Source of the DNA: Takakia lepidozioides
Lineage: Eukaryota > Streptophyta > Takakiopsida > Takakiales > Takakiaceae
Length of the DNA: 64,000 bases
NCBI GenBank assembly: GCA_030704615.1
Contig: CM060731.1
Coordinates: 8,182,001-8,246,000, forward strand
Direction: 5' to 3'
In this document: positions 37,349-47,500 of the stretch, one piece after another
Layout: every line of letters begins with the position of its first letter
Position numbering within the stretch: position 1 is the first letter of the stretch
Program-made: the position numbers and the translations under genes
Notes under the pieces: model-generated
The model's database searches: none
What the model was told of the DNA's origin: nothing
The model's input: only the letters and a program-made list of their open reading frames with translations

Positions 37349-37796
37349 TCAGTTGTTCTCAATTTCTGTGATGGTGCCATCCTCCAAAAATTCACTAAAT
37401 TCTTGCCGAAAGCTCCTCATGTAGTCATAGTACACCTGGTATAAGGAGACTTTCATAAAATCTCTGAGAGATATCAAGTCCCTAATGGTACACATGGTTG
37501 TGAGATTTTCTTTGCTATAATTTCTAGGACAAAACGGGTATCCTATTGCATTCTCAAAATGTCAGGGATTATTTGAAGAAAATCAAGACATGTTCAGGAA
37601 TATAAGATCACCTCAAGAGGAGTGCGACCTCTCAAAACCGGCTCTTTGTCCACACCCCATGTGAGGCACTCAGGATTGTGGATGCCATTGCGGTCTGTAA
37701 AAAATATGTCAGGGTCTCACGGCCAATAGCAAGAGGAAGTGGGATGTAGACCTCATCCCCAACATTGCCACCGCATCGATGGAATGACATCACCAC
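37349..37796 (-). pseudogene. Beta-amylase relic with two exons
   Basis: Exon-like pieces 37612-37796 (VVMSFHRCGGNVGDEVYIPL, then [20 protein letters not shown] and RGRTPLE) and 37349-37435 (VYYDYMRSFRQEFSEFLEDG, TITEIE). These are consecutive blocks of the plant beta-amylase (glycoside hydrolase 14) barrel. Splice sites remain (acceptor TTTATGTAG, donor GAG/GTGATC, acceptor ATACCAG/GTG) and join in frame. Within the first piece the frame shifts between IPLPL and DIFF with loss of several residues. The N-terminal barrel and catalytic region before VVMSFH and everything after EIE are missing; the MITE begins just beyond. An active enzyme would hydrolyse starch to maltose; this cannot. Confidence 0.75.
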
Positions 37797-38681
37797 CTAC
37801 ATAAAAGCCATGCCGATAGTATCATTCTGGTGAGCGTAGTTAGAATTTCTGATGCAGTGTGGAGCTCTTCTCGATGAGAGGCCCTCTCCACAAGTATTTA
37901 AGACAATGTTAAATCTTTCCGCTCAAAGTGAAAGGAAGAATTAGTGGCATTGACAAAAAAATAAGTCACACCCCTGTTGCACGCCTTCTGCGGTGATATA
38001 CACTAGTACATTCTCCAGAGAGTTCATAATTTCGATTTTTAACGTCCAGTCCAGCTCATCGCCCTCTTCGTATAGCTCGACATTCTCCAAAGCACTCATT
38101 ATTTCTTTTCCGACGTTAAGCGAGTCATCACCTTCGTCTGTGGACTGAACAGAGTCTCCCCATGTCTGTGGAAGATTTGCCTCATTACTTAGCGCGCTGT
38201 AATAGTAGCTGAATGAGTGCTATGTCCACATTCATCTGATCGAAAAAGCAAGTCCTCCAATATTGGCCCAAGTACCACTTGCATCTCAGAGGTTTCGATT
38301 CCAAGTACACCCACTTCAACATGTTGTTGTAGCATCCTTTGTAAGCTGTAAAGCTGAATTGTCGGTACTATGACCCAACAGAATGGTAGTTTGAGAAAAG
38401 CTTCGGTGCAGCTTCCGTTACGGAACCCACGGATTCAATCTTCTCTCCGTGATCCATTGGTGATGAGAGCCCCTGAACTATTTTCACCGTGTCGAATATT
38501 TTCCCGCCCACCCATTGGCCTTGGACCGCAGTAATAGGTCTTTGTGCATCCTCCCGGCCTGAAGAAACCTGAATCTTAGAGGAAGAGGACTGTTTATTCC
38601 CATGCATTCGTCAATGTCATCCTCAATACAGATCACGTGGTTCGGCATGGCGTTTGACATGCTGACGCTTACTGAATCCTG

Positions 38682-39173
38682 CTAAAGCCGCGGATGATCT
38701 CGCTGGAGGACGTCGGAAACAGAGCCCCAAGCTGCTGTTGGAAAGACCTCTTCCATTGATCGCACACCTAGAGAATGCGTCAGCAGGGGGTCGAGCTGGA
38801 GGTCGTCGGGAAAAGAGCCCCAAGTTGCTTTTTCAAATACCTCTTCCATTGATCGCACACCAAGAGAATTCGCCTGCACGTGGTCCAGCACATATTCTTT
38901 GCCAAACCACATTTCTCTGACATCATCATCTTGTGGACGCACTTCTGAATTCTCCAATAATTTTGTTGCAGGATCCACATTATTGTCAAGAAAAGACAAG
39001 GGTCTTCCAGCGCGAATCAATTCGGGATGATTGATGTGCAGATGATCTATGGAACTCCAAGCCCATTTCTCTAGTCGTTCTTTGCTATCTCCTTTCCAGG
39101 GCCTCTCAGCCGATCCCCGCGGACGTAAACAGTTCCTAAATCCTTGACTCTCACTTCTCTTGTTTGACTTCAT
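38682..39173 (-). CDS. Unidentified ORF with internal duplication
   Basis: 163 codons from an ATG at 39173, basic N-terminus, no known domain recognised. A unit of about 33 residues occurs twice near the C-terminus: SLGVRSMEEVFEKATWGSF and SLGVRSMEEVFPTAAWGSV. The DNA is also repeated, so the duplication is recent. Further minus-strand protein-like frames follow toward the beta-amylase relic (38368-38607, and an acidic stretch ELYEEGDELDWTLKIE near 38060). They could be 5' exons of one decayed gene that included the amylase part. No homolog is claimed. Confidence 0.35.
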   Translation of the reverse strand: MKSNKRSESQGFRNCLRPRGSAERPWKGDSKERLEKWAWSSIDHLHINHPELIRAGRPLSFLDNNVDPATKLLENSEVRPQDDDVREMWFGKEYVLDHVQANSLGVRSMEEVFEKATWGSFPDDLQLDPLLTHSLGVRSMEEVFPTAAWGSVSDVLQRDHPRL

Positions 39174-39992
39174 ACTGGAAAAACTTCACGGAACGCAAAG
39201 CTAAGTGCGATCGCAGTAGATTTACCACCTGTCGCAAGAAACTTGTTGAAACAGTAGAGCTCACCCCGACCTAAATTCAATTCTCTGATCCCAGGTGGGA
39301 TCAGGAGCGCTGTGCTGCAGCAAACACAACACAACGAGAATGAGCGAGTAAAGCAAACTTGACATCTCTGTGATAACACCAGCGCGTCGGATGGCAAAAG
39401 AGACGATGCGCACAAATTCCCGAACTTCAGTCCCCAGACCTTGCGATCCATACCGTCGATTCGCGATATCGGACGGCCAGGGGAAAACAAAATATCCATT
39501 GGACGCTACGTCCACGATCGAACGGTGAACAGACAATCGCGTGTGCCGCCGCAAAATTTCAATCCCCAAGTGTGGGAAGGGCGATAGCGCTGGCCATTGC
39601 AAGAGAGGATAGTGCCCAGTGGGGAGGGCTATGCGATTACAAGAGAGAGCTCCTATATTAAACACTCCCTCTCATTCCCCTCTGGACACCAAACTGATCA
39701 CTGACATGCTCTGCTAGATTTCATATCGTTGGGGCTGGCTCTCTGTCTATGTAGATTCTATCAATTTTGTTTAAGTTCATTGCAATCAGTTGCAGATCTC
39801 CTTCTTCTTCTTCTTTTACTTGGTGTCTATAGAGACTTCAGCCTGCTTGGACTGTACGTTCACTTATCAACGCCATCTAGATAAGCTGTCAGAACTTTGC
39901 TCAAACGCGTGTGTTTCTGGTTACTATCTGCAACCATAGAAACATCAGGACTGTTACAGGCAATGGCTGGTTATTATCAGCGTCCGATGAGG
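39174..39992. other. No gene recognised
   Basis: Frames on minus (39261-39665 and 39170-39499) lack recognisable content. Nothing supported. Confidence 0.4.
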
Positions 39993-40446
39993 TTCAACAA
40001 GCGATGGAGATTGGGTGGTACCTGAAGTAGATTAGTGGAAGCATATGGAATCATGGGATATGTTGCCTCTGGATGACAACATGGATTGGGTATCAAGCCT
40101 GAAGGAAAACGATCTTCCTTCCTTACCTTTGCATGTAGCTGGACCTGGATGCCACAAGATACTTGTTTTGGAACATACAGAAGCCACCGGCCAACTCCTC
40201 CCTCTTCAGTGCTCCATAGCTCCCAAGCCGAAGAACGAAAAGACATCAAAATACAAGGGGGTGAATCGGAGTCGTCCCCAATTCGACCATAATTGACTCA
40301 TCTTCGGCCATTGAGTGCGAGAAGATCGTTTTCCTTCAGGCTTGATACCCAATCCATGTTGTTATCCAGAGGCAACATATCCCATGATTCCATATGCTTC
40401 CACTGATCTACTTCAGGTACCACCCAATCTTCCGGCGCTTGTTGAA
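39993..40446. repeat. Inverted duplication of a gene fragment
   Basis: Arms 39993-40117 and 40321-40446 are inverted copies with about five differences over 125 bp, including CATATGGAATCATGGGATATG and ATGGATTGGGTATCAAGCC, around a 203-bp spacer. The right arm read on minus is open for about 48 codons (QQAPEDWVVPEVDQ, then WDMLPLDNNMDWVSSLKEND). The left arm plus spacer read on plus is open from 40045. A transcript across it would fold into a long near-perfect hairpin. Confidence 0.9.
40045..40296 (+). pseudogene. Gene fragment, possibly AP2/ERF-like
   Basis: 83 codons: MESWDMLPLDDNMDWVSSLK in the left arm, then spacer sequence ending KNEKTSKYKGVNRSR before a stop. Lys/Tyr-Lys-Gly-Val is how many AP2/ERF DNA-binding domains begin, and acidic Trp-rich segments are common in these factors, but only the first ten or so residues of such a domain would be present. 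Assignment is weak; the identity of the parent gene is unknown. Confidence 0.3.
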
Positions 40447-40480
40447 TTGTAGAAATTGCAGTGTGATACTACGTTGAATG

Positions 40481-40760
40481 AACCACGAAGTCATCAAGAG
40501 CTACGAACGGATCTTGATCTACGAAGTCACCAAGAGCTACGATATGATCTCCATCTACGAAGTCACAGAGCGACGAACGACGAGCTACGAGTCACTACGT
40601 TGAATGGTAGCACTCCTCATACTACTGCCACATCACCATTGCTTTCCCGCTTCTACTAGGTGTTGCAACTGTCAAGTCACTCTCAGAAGATTGTCGTGGC
40701 ACTCCTCATACGATTGTTACGCTACTATTGCTTCCCTGCTTCGAATAGGTGTTAATATAT
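40481..40760 (+). repeat. Short tandem repeats
   Basis: A 36-bp unit (TACGAAGTCACCAAGAGCTACGA) occurs two and a half times from 40481 to about 40585. It is followed by a 58-bp unit duplicated at about 40606 and 40698 (GGCACTCCTCATAC to AATAGGTGTT). Confidence 0.75.
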
Positions 40761-40935
40761 ACATGTAGTATCGATTTCATGATATTGCTTTTGCTTAGGT
40801 AGATGCTGGTGTGTGCATCTCTACAGATGAGTATGCTCCGATTACTTTTGTTGTACTACAAGGCTTGTAGTCATGTTTCTCTATGACTACGGTGTTGAAA
40901 GTAATAGCACTTACACTAAGCTAGTGAGGGCTCTA

Positions 40936-41270
40936 TACAGGCAATCACTTGATCAGAATAGGCATTCCAACATGTTCCATCTAGATAGAGATCTAGGCAA
41001 TTTGGAGAGATTCTATGGTCGGAACTTCCACATGTAGTACTAGAAATCAAGAGCTGTGAGTTAGAGAGTGGAAGCGTGATGGATAAAGATCTAGGCAATG
41101 TGGAGAGATTTTCCGGTCAGAATTTCCACCTAGGGAAGTTTCAGATGCAAGCTGCATCTAGAGATCTTATGGCTATAGTCGATGGCACAGAAACTCTTGA
41201 TAACACGCCTGATGAAGGAAATTGCCACAAGAAGGATAATATTTTGTTTAATTTGGTACCATGGTATGCA
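40936..41270 (+). mobile_element. Ty1/copia gag relic with duplicated start
   Basis: MDKDLGNVERFSGQNFHLGK, then FQMQAASRDLMAIVDGTETL from 41076 reads as the N-terminus of copia gag (usual pattern: Phe-x-Gly-x-Asn-Phe-x-x-Trp-Lys, then Ile-Val-Asp-Gly). The critical Trp is Gly here. The first 40 bp of the coding part also occur about 100 bp upstream (near 40980-41036: DLGNLERFYGRNFHM), followed by a stop. No protease, integrase or LTR is seen. Confidence 0.6.
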
Positions 41271-41529
41271 AGACTTATACAAGCTACACCATCGAACATC
41301 GACAAGGGTTGGGTTATCAAGACACAATGTTGTGGTGCCTTGCTTACTGTTTTGGAAGTTGCCTTAGTATATGTGTCACTGCAGTTCCTCTACTATGTGT
41401 GCACCTGTCAGGCAAGGACATTGTTTACAGTTTTGAAAACCACTTGGTGGAGGATGCCAATGTCATTGCCACACGTGGGAGGCTTCAGAGAGATGTTGTA
41501 CTCACTAGACTTGGCTTTATAGCCTTGTG

Positions 41530-42309
41530 ACCATGGACCTGGAATAGACCAGAAAAGTCGGGCCGCAAGGAAATTCAGCAAACTCAGGACAATCATCACA
41601 CATATGCATTCAAGACTATGTTGCAAAATTGCTAGAGTGAGTTGACGGGATGACCTTCACAAAGGTTGAATCGTTTCAGAAGCTCTTTCATGAGGTGACC
41701 GCTCATGATCTAAAATGATGTTCCTGAAGTACTTGTATATTCTACTGTCCTACATTGCAAAGCCACCCACCTTTGTACAACATCAGATTGAAATCTTCAC
41801 AGCTTGGCCCATGTGCATTGCAACCTATCTCTGTAACTAGCACCCAACGCTCCATACACTCCTTTCCTTTCTACACTGTAATGTCATGAAGATCTGACTG
41901 GAAGAACCAACCAAGACTCCTACCAACAAGCTGATCTGGCACTTTGAAGACAGTTACATTTGCTGTGGTTTGTGAACAACCGGGAGTCGTTCCAGCTTAA
42001 AGAACTCAAGTCAAAGGCTGCATCCCAGAAGTTAGGTGACGGACTCCGTGAGCTGGTGGTCCTGAGATCATAAGCAAAGGAAGGTTTAAACCCGGATCCA
42101 ACACCGTGTAGCTTTTTCACAGAGGGAGAGACTGTAACGTCTGTGCTCTTTGGAAGGATGTCCTTTAACATTCCAGAAACACAAGGTCAGGGTTAAGTTG
42201 GCTTTCCGCGTTCACTTGGTCCTCGCTCCAAGAAGCGCATAATAAACTAGTTGTTCTCAGTTGCTCAAAAGAAAAGGTTCAGTTGATTCGGTCTTTAGAA
42301 GCAGGAGTG
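41530..42309. other. No gene recognised
   Basis: Spacer between the copia relic and duplicated segment B. Nothing supported. Confidence 0.4.
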
Positions 42310-43135
42310 AATCACAAAGGTTCACTTGGCCGTGCCATGACTGCTGCTGAAGACCATGCCTTTTAATGAATGCATGCATAGAGGGAAAGGATCAATTTCA
42401 GCCAATTCTAGTCATGTTGAAATATATCTCCTTTCTCAAGGTGCACTTAGTTGCATGCTCTTAGTATACCATTTGTGGGCTTTCGTCTTGTTTGTTATTC
42501 ATTCTACTTGAGATTGAGCGAATTTAGGGAGCCAAGAGGACCTCGTGTACCATGCGATGGACCTTGCTTATTTGCAAAATGCAATGCGGACATGACTGAG
42601 TTTTCGCTCCACTCCATGACAAAAACAATTCCTCCTTATGGCTGTCAATCCATGCTACTATGCATAGTGTAGAATCAGTGAGATAGGACAAGAACTGATA
42701 GAGAGAGAGAAGATGATGGAATGTTAACAGTTTATATTTGATAGTATTTTGTAAGGTGCGAATTTTCACTGTTCTAAGTAGAAGTATTGAAGCTCATTCA
42801 TTTCGAAATAAGCAGGGGCATGTGACTGGGTGTGCTAGAAAAAGTGTATTGTGTCTTTAACAAATTATGTTGGAGAGGAAGCCTGTTCTTTTTAGTGACG
42901 TGAGCTTACCTGAGAATTTCATCCTCCTTCTGTGTCTGTGGAAAACAAGGGCTTGTTAGCTCCTGTGTTGACTTGAACCATCGACAAGGCTGGTCCAGTA
43001 GATTCAGTAGTTTGTTGCCACAATGTGGCTTGCTATTCTGATTGCTATCTGTGAGATCTAGTACATTCAGGCTTCCCGCACGGGTTTCATGTCCTCGTCT
43101 TTATACCATTCCACAATTGCTCTCTCCACACTGAC
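42310..43135 (+). repeat. Duplicated segment, copy B, with micro-inversion
   Basis: Partner of 35335-36234. Compared with copy A it lacks about 170 bp (junction CCATGCT/ACTATGCATAG near 42655). A stretch at 43029-43096 is the reverse complement of copy A 36149-36217 (TTGCTATTCTGATTGCTATC in B, GATAGCAATCAGAATAGCAA in A), while flanking sequence on both sides stays in direct orientation (ACCATTCCACAATTGCTCTC in both). Confidence 0.75.
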
Positions 43136-43479
43136 CTAGGATCCTAGGTCTCCAAAACGAATTATACCACCAGAAATGCACTCAAACGATGTAATTCAAA
43201 GTTCACCAGAATACCATGCTGAATTCGGATGTTTCTCAATTATAGATGCAGACAGATTGTCTGGCTAAGTGGTCCTTCCAGGTCAAAGAAAGAAGAGGGT
43301 CATGCAGCTAGAGTAAGATAGTAAGATGGCCACCAGATATGACCATATTGTGGATTGCTCGCCAACCACTCTAACCCCTGCAAGCTACTTATTGTACCAG
43401 ACGAGTGCAATCATAACTCATATGGGCTTTCACTCAGTGACACTCTCTTACAGTGGCAGTAGGATATTCTACAGTATAT

Positions 43480-44066
43480 TTACTCTGCCTCTGCCGGCTT
43501 CCCAAAGTTCTTACACCACAGCTGTGAAGGAATAGGGCGGACAGGCATCAAAGGCCGTTGCTGCACCAGCGCAAACCCCACCACAAGAAGCACTCAGCAT
43601 ACTAATACCAGTCCTAGAATCTCCACCAGCCAGGATGACTGATTCAGGCTAGAACCGTCCCTCACAACAACCAAAGTCAATTTAACTCAAAAACCCAGAA
43701 ACAGGTAGTGGGAGAAACAAATTAAGAATCGCATAGCAAGAGAGACTGCACAACCAGCAAAACAGTTGAGGTAGACACACCTGGATGCCTATATTCCTAC
43801 ACAGATAGATAAAAGATGGACAAACGGAGAGAGAGAACTAGGGAATGACCACATTATCCACAACGTTTACGACTCACCTCCAATTGAACCGATTTCATAG
43901 CTATGGGAATGGCCACAGCAAAGATGCCAGCAAGCGCAAGCGCGGTATTACGACGCCAGTACCTGGGATCGCAAAACCACCCTCCTGTTGGACTCCACAC
44001 CTCCTTGGGGTATCCAAGGTAGTGACCAGATCCCCCTCCACGCCCTCCATGCTCTCCTCCCCCCAT
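43480..44066 (-). CDS. Small mitochondrial complex-I-type subunit (At2g31490-like)
   Basis: Two exons, 43878-44066 and 43480-43560, with a 317-bp GT-AG intron (donor GAG/GTGAGT, acceptor GTGCAG/CAA), phase 0, product 89 residues. A Gly/His-rich start MGGGEHGGRGGGSGHYLG is followed by WSPTGGWFCDPRYWRRNTAL, one membrane segment (ALAGIFAVAIPIAMKSV) and the C-terminus RPIPSQLWCKNFG. This layout matches, from memory, a short plant inner-membrane protein found in mitochondrial complex I (Arabidopsis At2g31490 type). Neither the exact subunit name nor the locus number was checked. The ATG is fixed by the conserved Gly-rich start; the open frame goes further up without support. It is transcribed divergently from UBA1, with a GA-repeat 5' leader. 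Confidence 0.75.
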
Positions 44067-44447
44067 CTCTCTCTCTCTCTCCCTCGCTCTCTCTAAGTAA
44101 ACCCTAGCTCTCGAGCTCTGGCTATGGCTCTTCAGTTCTAGGGCAAAAAGCAACAAATGTCCTACATCGTCGTGCATAGATGAAACTCTCTGTTCGTCAA
44201 AGAAACGAAATACCCCGCGAAGGATCGGACGTTTTGTGGAGGCAATCAACCCGAAGACAGAGAGATAACTTAGTTCACGGGGGTTCGAACCCCAGATCCA
44301 CAGGCCAATGGACAGGTGTCTACCATTGGGCACAGCCGTCTGTTTATATATGGTAATATTTTTGGGAGGTTTTATACGATACGGTTATTGGAATGAGGGA
44401 ATGGAAGACGGAACCCTAAAAGCGGAGTGCAGAGTGCGAAGGAGCTG
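44067..44447. promoter_or_regulatory. Shared divergent promoter region
   Basis: Spacer between the minus-strand complex-I-type gene (ATG at 44066) and UBA1 on plus (ATG at 44448 or 44565). It contains a CT/GA microsatellite (44067-44096), a telo-box-like AAACCCTAG (44099-44107) and a tRNA-like SINE piece (44260-44345). A compact spacer of 0.4-0.5 kb with housekeeping genes on both sides suggests a bidirectional promoter. Confidence 0.55.
44200..44345 (-). mobile_element. tRNA-like SINE piece
   Basis: On minus: A-box-like TGCCCAATGGTAG (44332-44320) and B-box within GGGGTTCGAACCCC (44293-44280), spaced as in a pol III promoter, followed by CGTGAACTAAGTTATCTCTC. No complete cloverleaf can be folded by eye and no A tail is obvious, so it is a SINE head rather than a tRNA gene. 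Confidence 0.5.
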
Positions 44448-44564
44448 ATGGTAGTGTTGCAGAGTGCGTGGTGCGCGGAGCAACGGCAGGGCAGTGAAGA
44501 AGACAAGGGAGGGGAGGAGCGGGGGTCCAGCGTGAGAGAAAGGGCGGAGGATTCGTCTCGCTAT

Positions 44565-47500
44565 ATGCTGCCTAAAAAGAGAGGTGCCGGGAAGGCAGAG
44601 TTGGGCAACAATTCTGTGAAGAAATTCCGGGTGGAGTGCGGCAGCGGGAGCGTGCTGATCGGGCGGGACAGAGATTTGATCATGGCTCCTGTTGGAAACT
44701 CCTCCGAGGTTGAGATTGATGAGGACCTCCACAGCCGACAGCTCGCTGTGTATGGCAGAGAGACCATGCGTCGCGTGTTTGGTGCTCACGTCCTCATCTC
44801 TGGTCTTCAAGGGCTAGGGGTCGAAATTGGTATGTCTTTCGGCTTGAAGCCAATTGCAGCCATAGAGAAATCTGAGAGCAAGATTAAATGGAGTTGTTGT
44901 GCCTGCTTCTATTTGGCATTAAGTATTTGTTGTGTAAACCTTATAATTCTTCTTTCATAATTCGTGATGAAGCTAGAGTGGCGAGTATCGATTGGCCGTA
45001 TTTTCGCTTAAAGCTGCATGTTTTTTAACTGGCGTCCAAGTTGGTGAGAGGGTTTAGAAACGTGGTTGAAGATGGAGGGTGATTGTTGGCTGCTCTGGTG
45101 TTTCTCGATCTCCTGGGTAATGGGACTAACAGACACCATCATGCATGCAGCTAAGAACGTGATATTGGCGGGCGTGAAGTCGGTGACGTTACACGACATG
45201 GAGACTGTTCAGATGTGGGATCTGTCGTCCCAGTTTTACTTTTCAGAAATAGATATTGGGAAAAATCGCGCACTCGCATGTGTTGATAAGCTCAAGGAGC
45301 TCAACACTGCTGTCGCTGTGACAACATGCACTGATGAGATAACCGAGGATTTGCTTTCAGGGCATCAGGTCTGTGGATGGTGCCTCCATGGGGTCTTGAC
45401 TGTCTTAGGGTGTGTTTTGGATGTTTGCATAGTATGTTTGTATGTTGGGTTGTGAGTTGGTTCCAAAACTCATTAGGCCCAGTCTAAGAATTTCTATCAT
45501 GAATCTTGGTTTGAAGGTACCTCTCAGTGCTTCATAGGCAGGGACTTCCAAATTCTTGTGCGAAGTTAAGATCTGGTAAAATGAGGGATTAATGTAAACT
45601 CTCACCATCTCGTCTTTTTTTTGTCAGATCCATGAGAGCAAGAATACATCAAGATCCTATCGAATTGCTTAGTGCTCTCTAATCAGAATTGTTCACCCAG
45701 TAGACTATTATCTGTAAACTTCACTTGGGAAGTAGCACATTCTCAACCTATTTGGTGGACGAATTCAATCTTGCCTTAGAAAGACATCTAAATTTATCTA
45801 ACATGGCCCAAACATGTGTCATTCTTCTGAGAGTGGAGAAGGTGTTCTCTCAGTGGGCCCTCTTGTCATGAGTTAAGGAAGATTGTTTACTCCTGAGATA
45901 GACATCCTGTCTAAACTGTTGTCTTTGGGGTGGTCTTGTGTTGCCTTGGCCTTTGTAGGTGGTGGTCTTCACCGATTTAGCTCTAGAGAAGGCAACAGAA
46001 ATTGATGGGTTCTGCCACAGACATGAACCGCCCATAGCTTTCATTAAGGCTGACATCCGAGGGGTTTTTGGGTCTGTATTTTGTGATTTTGGACCATCAT
46101 TTGCAGTTGTTGATGCTGATGGAGAGGATCCCCACACGGGTATCATTGCTTCTATAAGCAACGATAACCCAGCTCTGGTGGCATGTGTCGATGATGAAAG
46201 ACTTGAATTTGAGGATGGAGACCTGGTGGTGTTCTCCGAAGTCCATGGAATGACAGAACTTAACGATGGAAAGCCACGGCGTGTAAAGAACTCACGACCT
46301 TATTCATTCTTTTTGGAGGAGGATACCTCAGGGTTTGGGGCTTATGAGAAAGGTGGCATTGTGGCACAGGTGAGCATATTTGTGGCCCCACCAATTGAGC
46401 ACTAATCTATGCATTCATACATTAAACCTGTATGCTTGACCCAGTTGTGGGAATGGCTGGAATTGAATGCTTTACTCGAAGCAAAGTTATCCCCTCAAGT
46501 TCAAGACTTCATAACCATAGTATGTTTATATTGTTTCATGGTGTTCCAGGTGAAGCAGCCAAAGGTGTTGAACTTCCGTCCGTTGAGGGAGGCCCTTGGT
46601 AACCCAGGCGAGTTTTTGCTGAGTGATTTTGCCAAGTTTGACCGGCCACCATTGCTACACCTGGCATTTCATGCCTTGGATGCATACTGTGTGGAGATGG
46701 GTCGCCTTCCAGCCCCAGCATCGGATGCTGATGCTGCCAAACTGATTGAGCTTGCGAAAGACATCAATGAGTCTTCTGGGGACCAGAAACTTGATACTAT
46801 AGATGAGAATATTTTGAAGCTCTTTGCAAGTGGTTCGAGTGCGGTGTTGAGTCCCATGGCTGCCATGTTTGGAGGAATTGTTGGACAGGAGGTGGTGAAG
46901 GCATGCTCCGGAAAGTTCCATCCTCTTTTCCAGGTTTGTGCTGGATATCTTTGTTGCATCACTGCTATCCTTGTGTGTGGAATAAAGACAGGACAGGGAC
47001 AGAGGGAAGAGAAAAGACAAGGAGCGAGTATACAGCTGTGTATATGATAGAGAGAGAAGAAGATTTATTATATCCGTTTGACCCACACTGAGGATGGTTC
47101 CACCCATACTGTCTCCCAGTGATCAACTCCGGTTGCACTTCGCCAAAGCTGTCTACATCGCTCTTATGAGTCAGCTTCGGGCATGTACCCTGTGCTCACA
47201 CTGGTGCGATTGGGTTATACTCGGATCCTCGTCGCTCCTGATCACCTCACAAAGGCCAAAATCACCTACTGTGGCATGAAATTGCTGGTCTACCAAATGG
47301 TATTGATGTCCTATGGATAATGCTTCTTACTGCCTACCCTGCTAGCAAATACGTGGTAATGATCAGAATGACATTAGACACGATTGAGTGGATGAAGAAG
47401 GAAACCCTGTGCAGATGTATATGATGTACGTACATGTAGTATTGACCATGTTCAATGGAAGAAAAAATGAGAGAAAGAAAGAGACTTTGTAATGTGTGTG

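Noticed and set aside
39261-39665. 134-codon minus ORF
   Set aside because: No start context, no domain and low-complexity hydrophobic stretches; no support as a gene.
40456-40659. ORF of RSHQEL-type repeats as a repeat protein
   Set aside because: It arises from a short DNA tandem repeat that is open by chance in more than one frame.
44260-44345. Possible tRNA gene at GGGGTTCGAACCCC
   Set aside because: The B-box is perfect but no complete cloverleaf can be drawn, so it was listed as a SINE piece instead.
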